This document shows positions 55,217 to 63,116 of a stretch of DNA of 64,000 nucleotides, one piece after another (position 1 is the stretch's first letter; every line of letters starts with the position of its first letter). The DNA is from Flavobacterium frigoris PS1 (GTDB lineage: Bacteria > Bacteroidota > Bacteroidia > Flavobacteriales > Flavobacteriaceae): contig NZ_AHKF01000010.1 of the NCBI RefSeq assembly GCF_000252125.1, positions 186,001 through 250,000 on the forward strand, in the 5' to 3' direction. Under the pieces are notes generated by a model. It saw nothing but the letters and a program-made list of their open reading frames with translations. It had not been told where the DNA came from and searched no databases. Position numbers and translations under genes: made by a program.

Positions 55217-56866
55217 TCATGATTTTACGTTAGTTCCTATTTGCATGACCTTGGCTTCAAATTCGTCGCGAGGCCCCACTGCTTTATTTTTTAGTTGGGA
55301 TCTGTAATTATAAATAGTCGAAACAGAATATCGAAGAAAAACGGATATTTTAGCGCTATCCTTAATGCCCAAACGGATTAGTGCAAAGATTCTTAATTCG
55401 GTATTTAGTAATTCACCTTCTTTTAATTGAATGGTATCTTCATCGACTAATAAGGCAGCAAATTCTTCGATAAAGTTGGGAAATAGTTGTAAAAAAGTTT
55501 GGTCAAAGTTAGTGTAGAATTCTTTTAGTTCGTTTTCAATAAACTGTTTTGACTTAACCGCAGTTACCAAATCGTTCATTTTTCCCGTAGTCACCATAAC
55601 GTTTAGTTTGCGGCGGTATCCCTCAAGTTTGCCTATGTAATCCGAACATTGATCCATATAACGCCCTATGTATATTTCTTTTAATAGGTTGGCTTCAGTC
55701 AGCGTAAAATTGGTTTCATTTAACTTCTCGTTAAAAACAGAAAGTTCTTTGTTCAATTCAGAAAGTTTAATATTTGCTAAATCGATATCCTGTTTCGCTT
55801 TATTCAATTTCTTCATTTGTTTGAAAAGCATAAATAATATCACCAATAAAATAAGAGAGAGCAGACTGGCGCTTACAAGAAAAAGCACTAATTGAAAACG
55901 GTTTGTTTCGTTTTGTTTCTGATAGGCTTCATTGATGATGGGCATCATCTTCGAGATTTCGTAGGTTCTTAAACGGGCGTTGCAAAAAAGGGCATCTTCA
56001 AGAGAGCGTTTCATATACTTATACGCTCGGTCTATATCGCCATCTTCGTACATTATAAAGGCTAGTGATCGCAGCGAAATATATTCTTTTTTGGTCAACT
56101 GCAAATCGGATATTGCAGAGATAGTCAACCATTTTTTTTCCTGTTGATGGTCTTTTTTGCCATTATAGGATTGCGAAATCAGATAGGCTACAACCGCTTG
56201 CTCTGGATTATCTTTGGCTATATTAGGGTAATAATCCAATAATAAATGAAGTGTTTTGTCATACTTTTGGTTTTCAAGGAGTTCACTTGCTTGGTCAATA
56301 AATTTTAAGTTGGATTGGGATGGATACGATTGCATTGTAGAATCCCGATACTGCTTAGTCAATAAATCATATTTCTTTTGCTCCTGTAGTGATGCTGCAT
56401 AATCAGACATGGAATCATAAGTAGTTGTATTGACGCGGTAAAAATAGTTGTATAGATTAGTTGAAGACTTGATGTCAATTTTATGGAGAACATCAGTGGC
56501 TTCTTTATACATTCCTAATGTTCCCATTATGGAAGCCAGATTTAATTTAGCCGAATTAATTTTTGTGATATCTTTTAAAACAGTGGCTATTCGAAGATTC
56601 TTTCTAGCATACGCTAAAGCGGAATCAGACTGGTAGAGTTTGTACTCTTCATATAATTTTTGACCAATTTCATATTGCTCAAGATTGCTAGAAGTTAGTT
56701 TTAGCAGTTCTTTCAGCTCGTTTATTTTATCCTCTTTTTTATTGGAATACAGTTGGTGATTGTCCACTGTTTTGTCTAGTTCATCTAATAAGGAGCCAAA
56801 ATCATTTTGCCCAAAAAGAAGAACGGGAAATAGTGTTACAAGAATTAATATCAAAAATCGATTCAT
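55217..56866 (-). CDS. SusR-like membrane-bound TPR regulator (DUF6377)
   Basis: SusR of Bacteroides senses maltose-type sugars in the periplasm and activates starch genes. This 549-residue protein has the same plan: signal peptide (about 1-19), periplasmic TPR-like helices (about 60-320), a single membrane span (324-348), a coiled coil (350-395) and a C-terminal HTH (about 485-529, LRLG... style: ELRIFALIRLGIKDSAKI, VSTIYNYRSQLK). It is adjacent to susB and GH13, which it probably activates. No susC/susD is seen nearby. Confidence 0.85.
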   Translation of the reverse strand: MNRFLILILVTLFPVLLFGQNDFGSLLDELDKTVDNHQLYSNKKEDKINELKELLKLTSSNLEQYEIGQKLYEEYKLYQSDSALAYARKNLRIATVLKDITKINSAKLNLASIMGTLGMYKEATDVLHKIDIKSSTNLYNYFYRVNTTTYDSMSDYAASLQEQKKYDLLTKQYRDSTMQSYPSQSNLKFIDQASELLENQKYDKTLHLLLDYYPNIAKDNPEQAVVAYLISQSYNGKKDHQQEKKWLTISAISDLQLTKKEYISLRSLAFIMYEDGDIDRAYKYMKRSLEDALFCNARLRTYEISKMMPIINEAYQKQNETNRFQLVLFLVSASLLSLILLVILFMLFKQMKKLNKAKQDIDLANIKLSELNKELSVFNEKLNETNFTLTEANLLKEIYIGRYMDQCSDYIGKLEGYRRKLNVMVTTGKMNDLVTAVKSKQFIENELKEFYTNFDQTFLQLFPNFIEEFAALLVDEDTIQLKEGELLNTELRIFALIRLGIKDSAKISVFLRYSVSTIYNYRSQLKNKAVGPRDEFEAKVMQIGTNVKS

Positions 56867-56931
56867 TCAAATGGGATTAAATTGTGGTAAAAATAATTAA
56901 AATAAACCATTGCATTGGGAGTATTTATTTT

Positions 56932-57145
56932 TTTACCACATAGACACATAGATAGTGTTGTTTTTGAGAAGGCAGTTCACTTTTTTAAAGAAAATATAGC
57001 TTTTGAAAATTAAAAATGATGGCAATTCCTATTTATGAAAACCTTTCAAAAAAAAGATCTCTTTACAACTTTGCTATTTTAAAAGTAAAACTTCTATCTA
57101 ATTCTTTTTACAGACAATTAATTCTATGTCTCTCTATGTGGTAAA
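56932..57145. repeat. MITE-like element with 23-bp imperfect terminal inverted repeats
   Basis: The left end 56932-56954 reads TTTTACCACATAGACACATA and the right end 57123-57145 is nearly its reverse complement (TCTATGTCTCTCTATGTGG). About 170 bases of AT-rich DNA lie between. No open frame is inside. The spacing and ends suggest a short non-autonomous mobile or palindromic element; it fills most of the 388-base spacer before hflX. Confidence 0.55.
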
Positions 57146-57230
57146 GGATAATCAGTAGTCTAAAAGTGTCAACTTTCACGGCTATTGTTTTTTATGGAGG
57201 GATAAATTCCATAAGTCGCTGACAAATGAT

Positions 57231-57238
57231 TAAATTTG
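57231..57238 (+). promoter_or_regulatory. -7 box of hflX
   Basis: TAAATTTG fits TAnnTTTG, 16 bases before the ATG. No -33 TTG at the usual distance. Confidence 0.45.
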
Positions 57239-57254
57239 TAACTTATTCAAAGTT

Positions 57255-58514
57255 ATGTTAGAAAAAGAAACAATAAATTTCGAAAAAACAGCCATTGTCG
57301 GCATAGTAACTCAAAACCAAAGCGAAGAGAAATTAAAAGAATATCTTGACGAATTGGAGTTTTTGACTTACACAGCAGGTGGAGAAGTGGTGAAGCGTTT
57401 TTCACAAAAAATGGAACGTCCTAATCCCAAAACTTTCGTTGGAACAGGGAAAATTGAAGAGATTCATCATTTCGTAAAAGAAAATGATATTTCTACCTTG
57501 GTTTTTGATGATGAGTTATCGCCTTCCCAACAAAAAAATATCTCTAAAATAATAACAGAATGTAAAATTCTGGATAGAACGCACCTTATCCTTGATATTT
57601 TTGCGCAACGTGCCGAAACTTCTTATGCAAGAACGCAGGTAGAACTGGCACAGTGTCAATATTTATTACCTAGACTTTCTGGAATGTGGACACACCTTGA
57701 GCGTCAAAAAGGGGGAATTGGAATGCGTGGACCTGGGGAAACCGAGATTGAAACGGACAGACGTATTGTTCGCGATAGAATCGCCTTATTAAAAGAAAAA
57801 ATTAAAGCCATTGACAAGCAAATGGGAACGCAACGCGGTAATCGTGGCGCTATGGTTCGCGTAGCTTTGGTTGGTTATACTAATGTTGGGAAGTCAACAT
57901 TGATGAATGCTGTAGGGAAAAGTGACGTGTTTGTCGAAAACAAACTTTTTGCAACTTTGGATACCACCGTTCGAAAAGTAGTGATCAAAAACCTGCCTTT
58001 CTTACTTTCTGACACCGTAGGTTTTATCAGGAAACTGCCAACACAATTGGTTGATTCTTTCAAAAGTACGCTTGATGAGGTTCGTGAAGCCGATCTGTTA
58101 TTGCACGTGGTTGATATTTCGCATCCTGAATTTGAAGATCATATCGCATCCGTAAACCAGACTTTATTGGACATCAAGGCCAATGACAAACCGGTGATTA
58201 TGGTTTTCAATAAAATTGACGCTTATAAGCCGTTGACTATTGACGACGATGATTTAATGACGGAAAAAACACCACGACATTTTACGCTTGAAGAGTGGAA
58301 ATCCACTTGGATGAGTAGAGTAGGAGAACAAAACGCTTTGTTTATTTCGGCAACAAACAAAGAGAATTTCGAGGAATTCAGAGAGCGTGTATATGAAGCG
58401 GTAAGACACATTCACATTACCCGTTTTCCTTACAATAAGTTTTTATATCCTGACTATAAGGACGCTGTGGAGAAAGAAGACAAAGAAGACAAAGAAGAGG
58501 AAGAAACCGAATAG
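57255..58514 (+). CDS. hflX: GTPase HflX
   Basis: HflX binds the large ribosomal subunit and splits stalled ribosomes, notably under heat stress. The 419 residues comprise the N-terminal HflX domain with the Gly-rich GIGMRGPGETEIETDRR (155-171), a coiled linker, and the GTPase domain: G1 GYTNVGKST (207-215), G3 DTVGF, G4 NKID. The C-terminal tail is unusually acidic (alternating Glu, Asp, Lys). A terminator follows at 58539-58572. Confidence 0.95.
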   Translation: MLEKETINFEKTAIVGIVTQNQSEEKLKEYLDELEFLTYTAGGEVVKRFSQKMERPNPKTFVGTGKIEEIHHFVKENDISTLVFDDELSPSQQKNISKIITECKILDRTHLILDIFAQRAETSYARTQVELAQCQYLLPRLSGMWTHLERQKGGIGMRGPGETEIETDRRIVRDRIALLKEKIKAIDKQMGTQRGNRGAMVRVALVGYTNVGKSTLMNAVGKSDVFVENKLFATLDTTVRKVVIKNLPFLLSDTVGFIRKLPTQLVDSFKSTLDEVREADLLLHVVDISHPEFEDHIASVNQTLLDIKANDKPVIMVFNKIDAYKPLTIDDDDLMTEKTPRHFTLEEWKSTWMSRVGEQNALFISATNKENFEEFRERVYEAVRHIHITRFPYNKFLYPDYKDAVEKEDKEDKEEEETE

Positions 58515-58538
58515 TTTTCCCAAATATAGAATTATATT

Positions 58539-58572
58539 AATCCCTGTTGAGTTTTCAGCAGGGATTTTTTTT
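58539..58572 (+). terminator. Terminator of hflX
   Basis: AATCCCTGTTGA (58539-58550) pairs with TCAGCAGGGATT (58555-58566), with one G-U, loop GTTT, followed by a T-run. Confidence 0.88.
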
Positions 58573-58707
58573 GAGTATGCCCCAGCCTCCAATGCGTTCC
58601 GGTTGCATAGCCGTTTTTTAATCGGATTTGCATTTGGTTAACAATACGTCTATCGAGGGGAAAGCGTTTGTGTCATATAAGGGAATATAGTAAAAGGCTA
58701 TTTGTAA

Positions 58708-59034
58708 TTAATTTTCTAGAAGTTCAATACTATTTTCAAAAATTAATCCTGCTTTGTACATTCCTTTTAAAACGGGATGTATTTCTTGGCCCATTTTTGT
58801 TAAGCTATATTCTACTCTAAGCGGAACTTCAGGAAATACAGTCCTATTAATTAAACTATCTTGTTCTAGTTCTTTAAGTTGTTTTGTCATCATACGCTCA
58901 CTAATATCAGGTATTAGTCTTACCAGTTCGCTATATCTTTTATTCCCTTGAAAAAGATGCAAAATAATGGTGCCTTTTCTTTTTCCTTTTATAGAGTTTA
59001 TAAATGTATCAATAGGACAATAACTTTTTTTCAT
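58708..59034 (-). CDS. HxlR-family transcriptional regulator
   Basis: The 108-residue winged-helix regulator has Cys6 in SYCPID at the position of the redox-sensing Cys of YodB/HypR-type HxlR proteins, and the wHTH with RYSELVRLIPDISERMMTKQ. It is likely a repressor relieved by quinones or aldehydes. The start is the ATG at 59034; the longer frame has 11 extra residues with no family match. It diverges from a quinone oxidoreductase, its probable target. A TACAAAAT/ATTTTGTA repeat lies between them. Confidence 0.85.
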   Translation of the reverse strand: MKKSYCPIDTFINSIKGKRKGTIILHLFQGNKRYSELVRLIPDISERMMTKQLKELEQDSLINRTVFPEVPLRVEYSLTKMGQEIHPVLKGMYKAGLIFENSIELLEN

Positions 59035-59062
59035 CTTTTTTGGTTTGAAAACGCAGTAAACA

Positions 59063-59102
59063 TACAAAACAGTACAAAATGTTCGTAGCAGAATATTTTG
59101 TA
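59063..59102. promoter_or_regulatory. Candidate HxlR operator
   Basis: TACAAAAT (59073-59080) and its reverse complement ATTTTGTA (59095-59102) are 22 bases apart, two helical turns; a third TACAAAAC lies at 59063-59070. The spacing fits a dimer or pair of dimers. Confidence 0.45.
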
Positions 59103-59173
59103 AGCTATTGTTTATCAGTATATTTTAGTCGAATTTTGATGTAAAAGTAATCAAATCATATAAAAAAGCAACG

Positions 59174-60172
59174 ATGAATAGTCTATCAACATACAAAGCC
59201 TTTAGAGTAGAAGAAAAAGACGGGGAATTTATTTCGACAATAAGAGAAATATTATTTGATTCTTTGGCCACAGGCGAATTGTTGATTAAAGTGCAGTATA
59301 GTTCATTAAACTACAAAGATGCTTTATCAGCTAGCGGAAATAAAGGGGTAACGAGAAACTATCCGCATACACCAGGTATTGATGCAGTAGGAACTATTGT
59401 TTCATCTAAATCAAGTAAATTCAAAGTAGAGGAGGCCGTTATTGTAACCAGTTACGATTTAGGAATGAATACAAATGGAGGTTTTGGTCAATTTATCAAA
59501 GTACCCGAAGACTGGGCTGTTAAATTACCGGAAAACCTATCTATGAAAGAGGCCATGATCATTGGAACAGCCGGATTGACAGCTGGTATGTCAGTATTGA
59601 GACTGACTGAAACGGTTAAGCCTGAAGATGGAGTAATTGTTGTTTCAGGTGCTACAGGTGGCGTGGGATCTTTAAGTGTCGCTATTTTAAATAAACTTGG
59701 ATATGAAGTGTCTGCAATAACAGGGAAAGAAACCGAAATTGAGTTTTTAAAGAAACTTGGAGCGGACAACATTATTCTGCGTAAAGACTTTGAAGAAATA
59801 GATAAAAAGCCACTTTTAAAGCCAACTTTTGCTGGTGCTATAGACACTGTAGGAGGAGTGATTTTGGATAACATTATTAAATCCATAAGTCCAATGGGAG
59901 TTGTTACTTGCTGTGGTAATGTAGCTTCACCAAAACTTGATTTAACGGTATTTCCTTTCATATTAAGAGGAATTAGCCTAATAGGTATAGACTCTCAAAA
60001 TTACCCAATGAAATACAGAGAGGTAGTCTGGAGTAAATTAGCAAATGAATGGAAAACGGACAGCTTAGCTGAAACATGTACTGAAATAAGCTTAAGTGAA
60101 TTAGACGAAAAAATAGATTTAATGCTTAAGGGAAAATTGAAAGGAAGAACTGTGGTGAAAATGGAGATTTAA
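59174..60172 (+). CDS. YhdH/YhfP-family quinone oxidoreductase
   Basis: This 332-residue zinc-free medium-chain dehydrogenase reduces quinones or acryloyl-type electrophiles with NADPH. SLNYKDALSASG (about 44-55) and HTPGIDAVG (65-73) are in the substrate domain; the nucleotide loop GATGGVGS is at 159-166. Length and motif spacing match YhdH. It faces the HxlR gene, consistent with electrophile stress control. A terminator follows at 60260-60293. Confidence 0.9.
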   Translation: MNSLSTYKAFRVEEKDGEFISTIREILFDSLATGELLIKVQYSSLNYKDALSASGNKGVTRNYPHTPGIDAVGTIVSSKSSKFKVEEAVIVTSYDLGMNTNGGFGQFIKVPEDWAVKLPENLSMKEAMIIGTAGLTAGMSVLRLTETVKPEDGVIVVSGATGGVGSLSVAILNKLGYEVSAITGKETEIEFLKKLGADNIILRKDFEEIDKKPLLKPTFAGAIDTVGGVILDNIIKSISPMGVVTCCGNVASPKLDLTVFPFILRGISLIGIDSQNYPMKYREVVWSKLANEWKTDSLAETCTEISLSELDEKIDLMLKGKLKGRTVVKMEI

Positions 60173-60259
60173 AAACAGAAGGTAGTGGTTTAGAAAAAAG
60201 CACTTGCTGCGAGCGTTCTTTTGGAAGTATGATATATTGACTGAATAAAAACGAAAATA

Positions 60260-60293
60260 AAAGCCCTTTTGATAAATTTCAAAAGGGCTTTTT
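60260..60293. terminator. Bidirectional terminator between the oxidoreductase and DUF3078 genes
   Basis: AAAGCCCTTTTGA (60260-60272) pairs exactly with TCAAAAGGGCTTT (60279-60291), loop 6 bases, T-run after. Confidence 0.9.
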
Positions 60294-60316
60294 AGGATGC
60301 TTGTTTTTGTTGGTCT

Positions 60317-61165
60317 CTAGAAACCGTAATTAACGCCAATTCCAAAAACTTCACTTACCTGAACGGCTTGTATAGAGTTGTCATCGTATATTGTTCGTAA
60401 AGCCACATTTGCCGAAAGGTATTTGTTGATTTTCATTACCAAATTCATTTGGTAATCGATATCTACATTTTGTGGATTGTCTAAATAATTGGAATATAAA
60501 TTCAAACGATTTTCAACAGTTACATTAGCCATCACGCTAAACTTATAATTAGCCGAAATACTGGCTCCAAATTCAAAACGAGAATTATCACCTTGCAAAA
60601 CACCAAATGACGGTCCAAACTCAGTAAAATGTTCGTGAACAAGAATTAGTTTTGCGGTAGCGGGAGAAAAGTTGACACTTAGATTATCGCTTTTTTTCCA
60701 TAACATACCAGGTCCAAATTGAGTATAGGCTGGTGAGAAAAAATGCGAGATTTTCAGGTCATCTTTATCATAACCCGTATCCATTTGGGTTTTAAAATTA
60801 AAAAATAACGAGTAGTACCAATCGCCTTTGGCTTTTTTACCCCAAAGCGAATTTAATTCTAGTCGGTCATCCGTTTTGGCTATTTGATTGTCCCCTTTTA
60901 TTTTGGTCAATCCGTAAGCTGCGATAAGTTTGTTATCCCAAACAACAGCACCTTTTTTATAATTGAAATCATAATTAAGGTTGAAATTTCCGGCAATGTT
61001 TGAGGTTCCCCCACCAAGCCATTGCTTGTTATAAGCAGATTGGTTAAAAAGTAAGGATATGTTTCCTTTCTTAGTCCAAAGTTTTGTGGTGTCTTTTGAA
61101 ATTTCCTGTGCATTTACGGTTACTAAAGCCAAAAGAAATACGAAAGAAAGTAGTGTTTTTTTCAT
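60317..61165 (-). CDS. DUF3078 outer-membrane beta-barrel-like protein
   Basis: The 282-residue protein has a signal peptide ending NAQ (residue 20) and a beta-rich body with alternating strands, DUF3078 motif KGNISLLFNQSAYNKQWLGGG, ending in GVNYGF, an aromatic C-terminus typical of outer-membrane barrels. It is the last gene of the SUF-containing operon and follows DUF2480 by 21 bases. No clear tie to Fe-S chemistry is visible. Function unknown. Confidence 0.8.
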   Translation of the reverse strand: MKKTLLSFVFLLALVTVNAQEISKDTTKLWTKKGNISLLFNQSAYNKQWLGGGTSNIAGNFNLNYDFNYKKGAVVWDNKLIAAYGLTKIKGDNQIAKTDDRLELNSLWGKKAKGDWYYSLFFNFKTQMDTGYDKDDLKISHFFSPAYTQFGPGMLWKKSDNLSVNFSPATAKLILVHEHFTEFGPSFGVLQGDNSRFEFGASISANYKFSVMANVTVENRLNLYSNYLDNPQNVDIDYQMNLVMKINKYLSANVALRTIYDDNSIQAVQVSEVFGIGVNYGF

Positions 61166-61186
61166 GTTCTTGTATTTTTAAGGAAT

Positions 61187-61693
61187 CTATTTTTTCGCCT
61201 TGTACAAGGGAACTGCAGAGCAAGCTTCGCCATACATAATACTTCTGGCAAAGGGTTGCAAATTACTTGCTGCTAAAACATAAGCACGCATAGGAACTGG
61301 TTTTCTAGAACAACCTTTTATAATAATCGCTTTATTGGCATAGACAGAATAGTCAATTTTGGCTAATAGCTCTTCGTAGAGAGAGGCATCTAGATCTTCG
61401 ATGTTTCCGTCAACCACTTTCTTCGCAAATGGAGCTACTTGAATGGTTACCAAAATGCTTGCCCAGGCTGGAACTATCGCATCTGTACTGCAATTGATTG
61501 CCACAAATTGATCTTGGTATTGCGTCCAGTTATGATTTTTAAGGTGTTCTCTAAAATCCTTTTCTTTCAATAAAAATCCTTCTAATAGCCATTGCGAAAT
61601 ATCTATCTGCGTGCGCACACCCTTTGGATAGTAATCTTCAAGATCAAATACCTCCAGAGCGCTACTAGCTACTTTATTTATAATTTCTTCCAT
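61187..61693 (-). CDS. DUF2480 family protein
   Basis: The 168-residue soluble protein matches DUF2480 of Bacteroidota (ALEVFDLEDYYPKGVRTQIDIS, RKPVPMRAYVLAASNLQPFARSIMYGEACSAVP). Conserved Cys residues (67, 134-type in KGCSRKP, and near GEACSAVP) could hold metal, as an inference from their company with SUF genes. It lies in the same operon as sufE and the SufT-like gene. Function unknown. Confidence 0.82.
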   Translation of the reverse strand: MEEIINKVASSALEVFDLEDYYPKGVRTQIDISQWLLEGFLLKEKDFREHLKNHNWTQYQDQFVAINCSTDAIVPAWASILVTIQVAPFAKKVVDGNIEDLDASLYEELLAKIDYSVYANKAIIIKGCSRKPVPMRAYVLAASNLQPFARSIMYGEACSAVPLYKAKK

Positions 61694-61696
61694 GAT

Positions 61697-61720
61697 AAAG
61701 TCTTAAAGTCTTAAAGTCTA
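61697..61720. repeat. Three tandem AAAGTCTT units
   Basis: Three successive 8-base units (the last AAAGTCTA) lie 4 bases before the DUF2480 start. Comparable AAGACTTT tracts are seen in other Flavobacterium spacers, from memory. Confidence 0.6.
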
Positions 61721-61796
61721 ATGTCGAAAGTTCTCGTTTTAGTCTTCAAGATTCAGTTATGATTTACTCAAAATTTAATTAACCACTACTAATTGT

Positions 61797-61838
61797 TCAA
61801 AAGTCATAAAGTAATGCATTCAACTTTATGACTTTTGA
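61797..61838. repeat. 16-bp inverted repeat inside the SUF operon
   Basis: TCAAAAGTCATAAAGT (61797-61812) and its exact reverse complement (61823-61838) flank a 10-base loop. No T-run follows on either side, so an mRNA-processing or stability hairpin is more likely than a terminator. Confidence 0.6.
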
Positions 61839-61850
61839 CATTATGACTTA

Positions 61851-62174
61851 TTAAAGCATTCCCAATTCTAGCTTCGCTTCCTCGCTCATTAGGTCTTTGC
61901 TCCATGGTGGATCAAAAGTGATTTCTACTTCTGCATCTTTTACATGTTCAATTGATTTTACTTTTTCTTCAACTTCTCTAGGTAAACTTTCGGCTACCGG
62001 ACAGTTAGGAGAGGTTAAAGTCATCAGTATTTTTACCTCGTAATCTGTGTTGACCATGACGTCATATATCAATCCTAATTCGTAAATATCAACAGGAATT
62101 TCAGGATCGTAAATCGTTTTTAATTTTTTTACAATTGCTTCCCCTAAATCATTAGTGTCTATTTCTTGTGTCAT
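61851..62174 (-). CDS. SufT-like MIP18/DUF59 Fe-S assembly protein
   Basis: The 107-residue protein has the MIP18 marks: IYDPEIPVDIYELGLIYDV (about 17-35) and LTSPNCPVAESLP with Cys60 or nearby, which can bind cluster or metal. Members mature or transfer Fe-S clusters. It sits 79 bases after sufE in the same operon, so this role is well supported by context. Confidence 0.9.
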   Translation of the reverse strand: MTQEIDTNDLGEAIVKKLKTIYDPEIPVDIYELGLIYDVMVNTDYEVKILMTLTSPNCPVAESLPREVEEKVKSIEHVKDAEVEITFDPPWSKDLMSEEAKLELGML

Positions 62175-62253
62175 TTTTATTTTTGTTTAATTCTGTTATT
62201 GTATTTTTCAACATAGGAGTCATTTAAGTTTTGAATTGACTTATATGTTGAAA

Positions 62254-62673
62254 TTAATTCTTCGCATTGAATGCCAAAGCATACATTTTAATATTTTTTA
62301 TCATCGATACCAAACCGTTTGCACGTGTTGGTGATAAATGTTCTTTGAGTCCTATTTCGTCAATAAAATTCATGTCAGCTTCAAGAATATCAGTAGCACT
62401 TTGATTAGAAAAAGTCCGGATTAAAATGGCGATAATACCTTTGGTTAATATCGCATCGCTATCCGCGGTAAAGACTATTTTGTCTTCGTTTTGTTCGCCC
62501 TGCAACCAGACTTTTGATTGACAACCTTTGATCAGATTGTCTTCTGTTTTGTATTCTTCTTCTATCAAAGGTAGTTTCTTTCCTAATTCGATGATGTATT
62601 CATAACGTTCCATCCAGTCATCAAACATGGAGAATTCGTCTACGATTTCTTCTTGTATATCTTTAATTTTCAT
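62254..62673 (-). CDS. sufE: SufE sulfur acceptor
   Basis: SufE takes persulfide sulfur from SufS and hands it to the SufB scaffold. The 139-residue protein has the acceptor Cys51 in KGCQSKVW, and the SufE helical start with FDDWMERYEYIIELG. The start at 62673 is the ATG giving MKIKDIQEEI; the longer frame begins with a TTG. Its first bases overlap the end of the lipoprotein gene by 11. Confidence 0.93.
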   Translation of the reverse strand: MKIKDIQEEIVDEFSMFDDWMERYEYIIELGKKLPLIEEEYKTEDNLIKGCQSKVWLQGEQNEDKIVFTADSDAILTKGIIAILIRTFSNQSATDILEADMNFIDEIGLKEHLSPTRANGLVSMIKNIKMYALAFNAKN

Positions 62674-63106
62674 TGTTTTGTTTTGCAAATGAAGTTATTA
62701 TGTTTACGAATTTCTTAATTTCTTTTGGTGGAAAACCATTGTCAAAACTGCTGCTTTCGTAGTTTTTGTCTTTATATGTGATTTTCAAATTGGCAATTGC
62801 GGCACCGTCATAAAATCGTTTTTCTGTAGGCGCTTTTAATTTTGCTAAACTATCCAATTCTACGGACTGGAAACAATTTACCAATTCTTTCCAGTCGGCA
62901 TCTGAAATTTTTGTGGGAATCGTTTTCTCTTTTCCACTGCGGTCTGAAGAAATCGCAACCATTTGTTTCTCTATGGTGATCTTTTGGTAAAACCCCCTTG
63001 TGTTTGCCACATATTCAATTACAGCCGTGTCGATTTCCTGTTTTTGGTGATCGGAACAACCTTTTCCCAGAAAAAGGGTCAGTAACAATAAGGATAGTAT
63101 TTTCAT
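62663..63106 (-). CDS. Hypothetical lipoprotein in the SUF operon
   Basis: The 147-residue protein has a lipobox with GKGC (Cys17). The body is beta-rich with no recognised domain. It starts 10 bases after sufS and overlaps sufE by 11 bases. An exported lipoprotein between sufS and sufE is odd, as SUF works in the cytoplasm. I do not recognise the family. Confidence 0.7.
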   Translation of the reverse strand: MKILSLLLLTLFLGKGCSDHQKQEIDTAVIEYVANTRGFYQKITIEKQMVAISSDRSGKEKTIPTKISDADWKELVNCFQSVELDSLAKLKAPTEKRFYDGAAIANLKITYKDKNYESSSFDNGFPPKEIKKFVNIITSFAKQNNEN

Positions 63107-63116
63107 ATGTTGAGTA

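Noticed and set aside
59488..59961. 157-residue open frame antisense to the quinone oxidoreductase
   Set aside because: It is fully contained on the opposite strand of a well-supported gene and has no motif or promoter.
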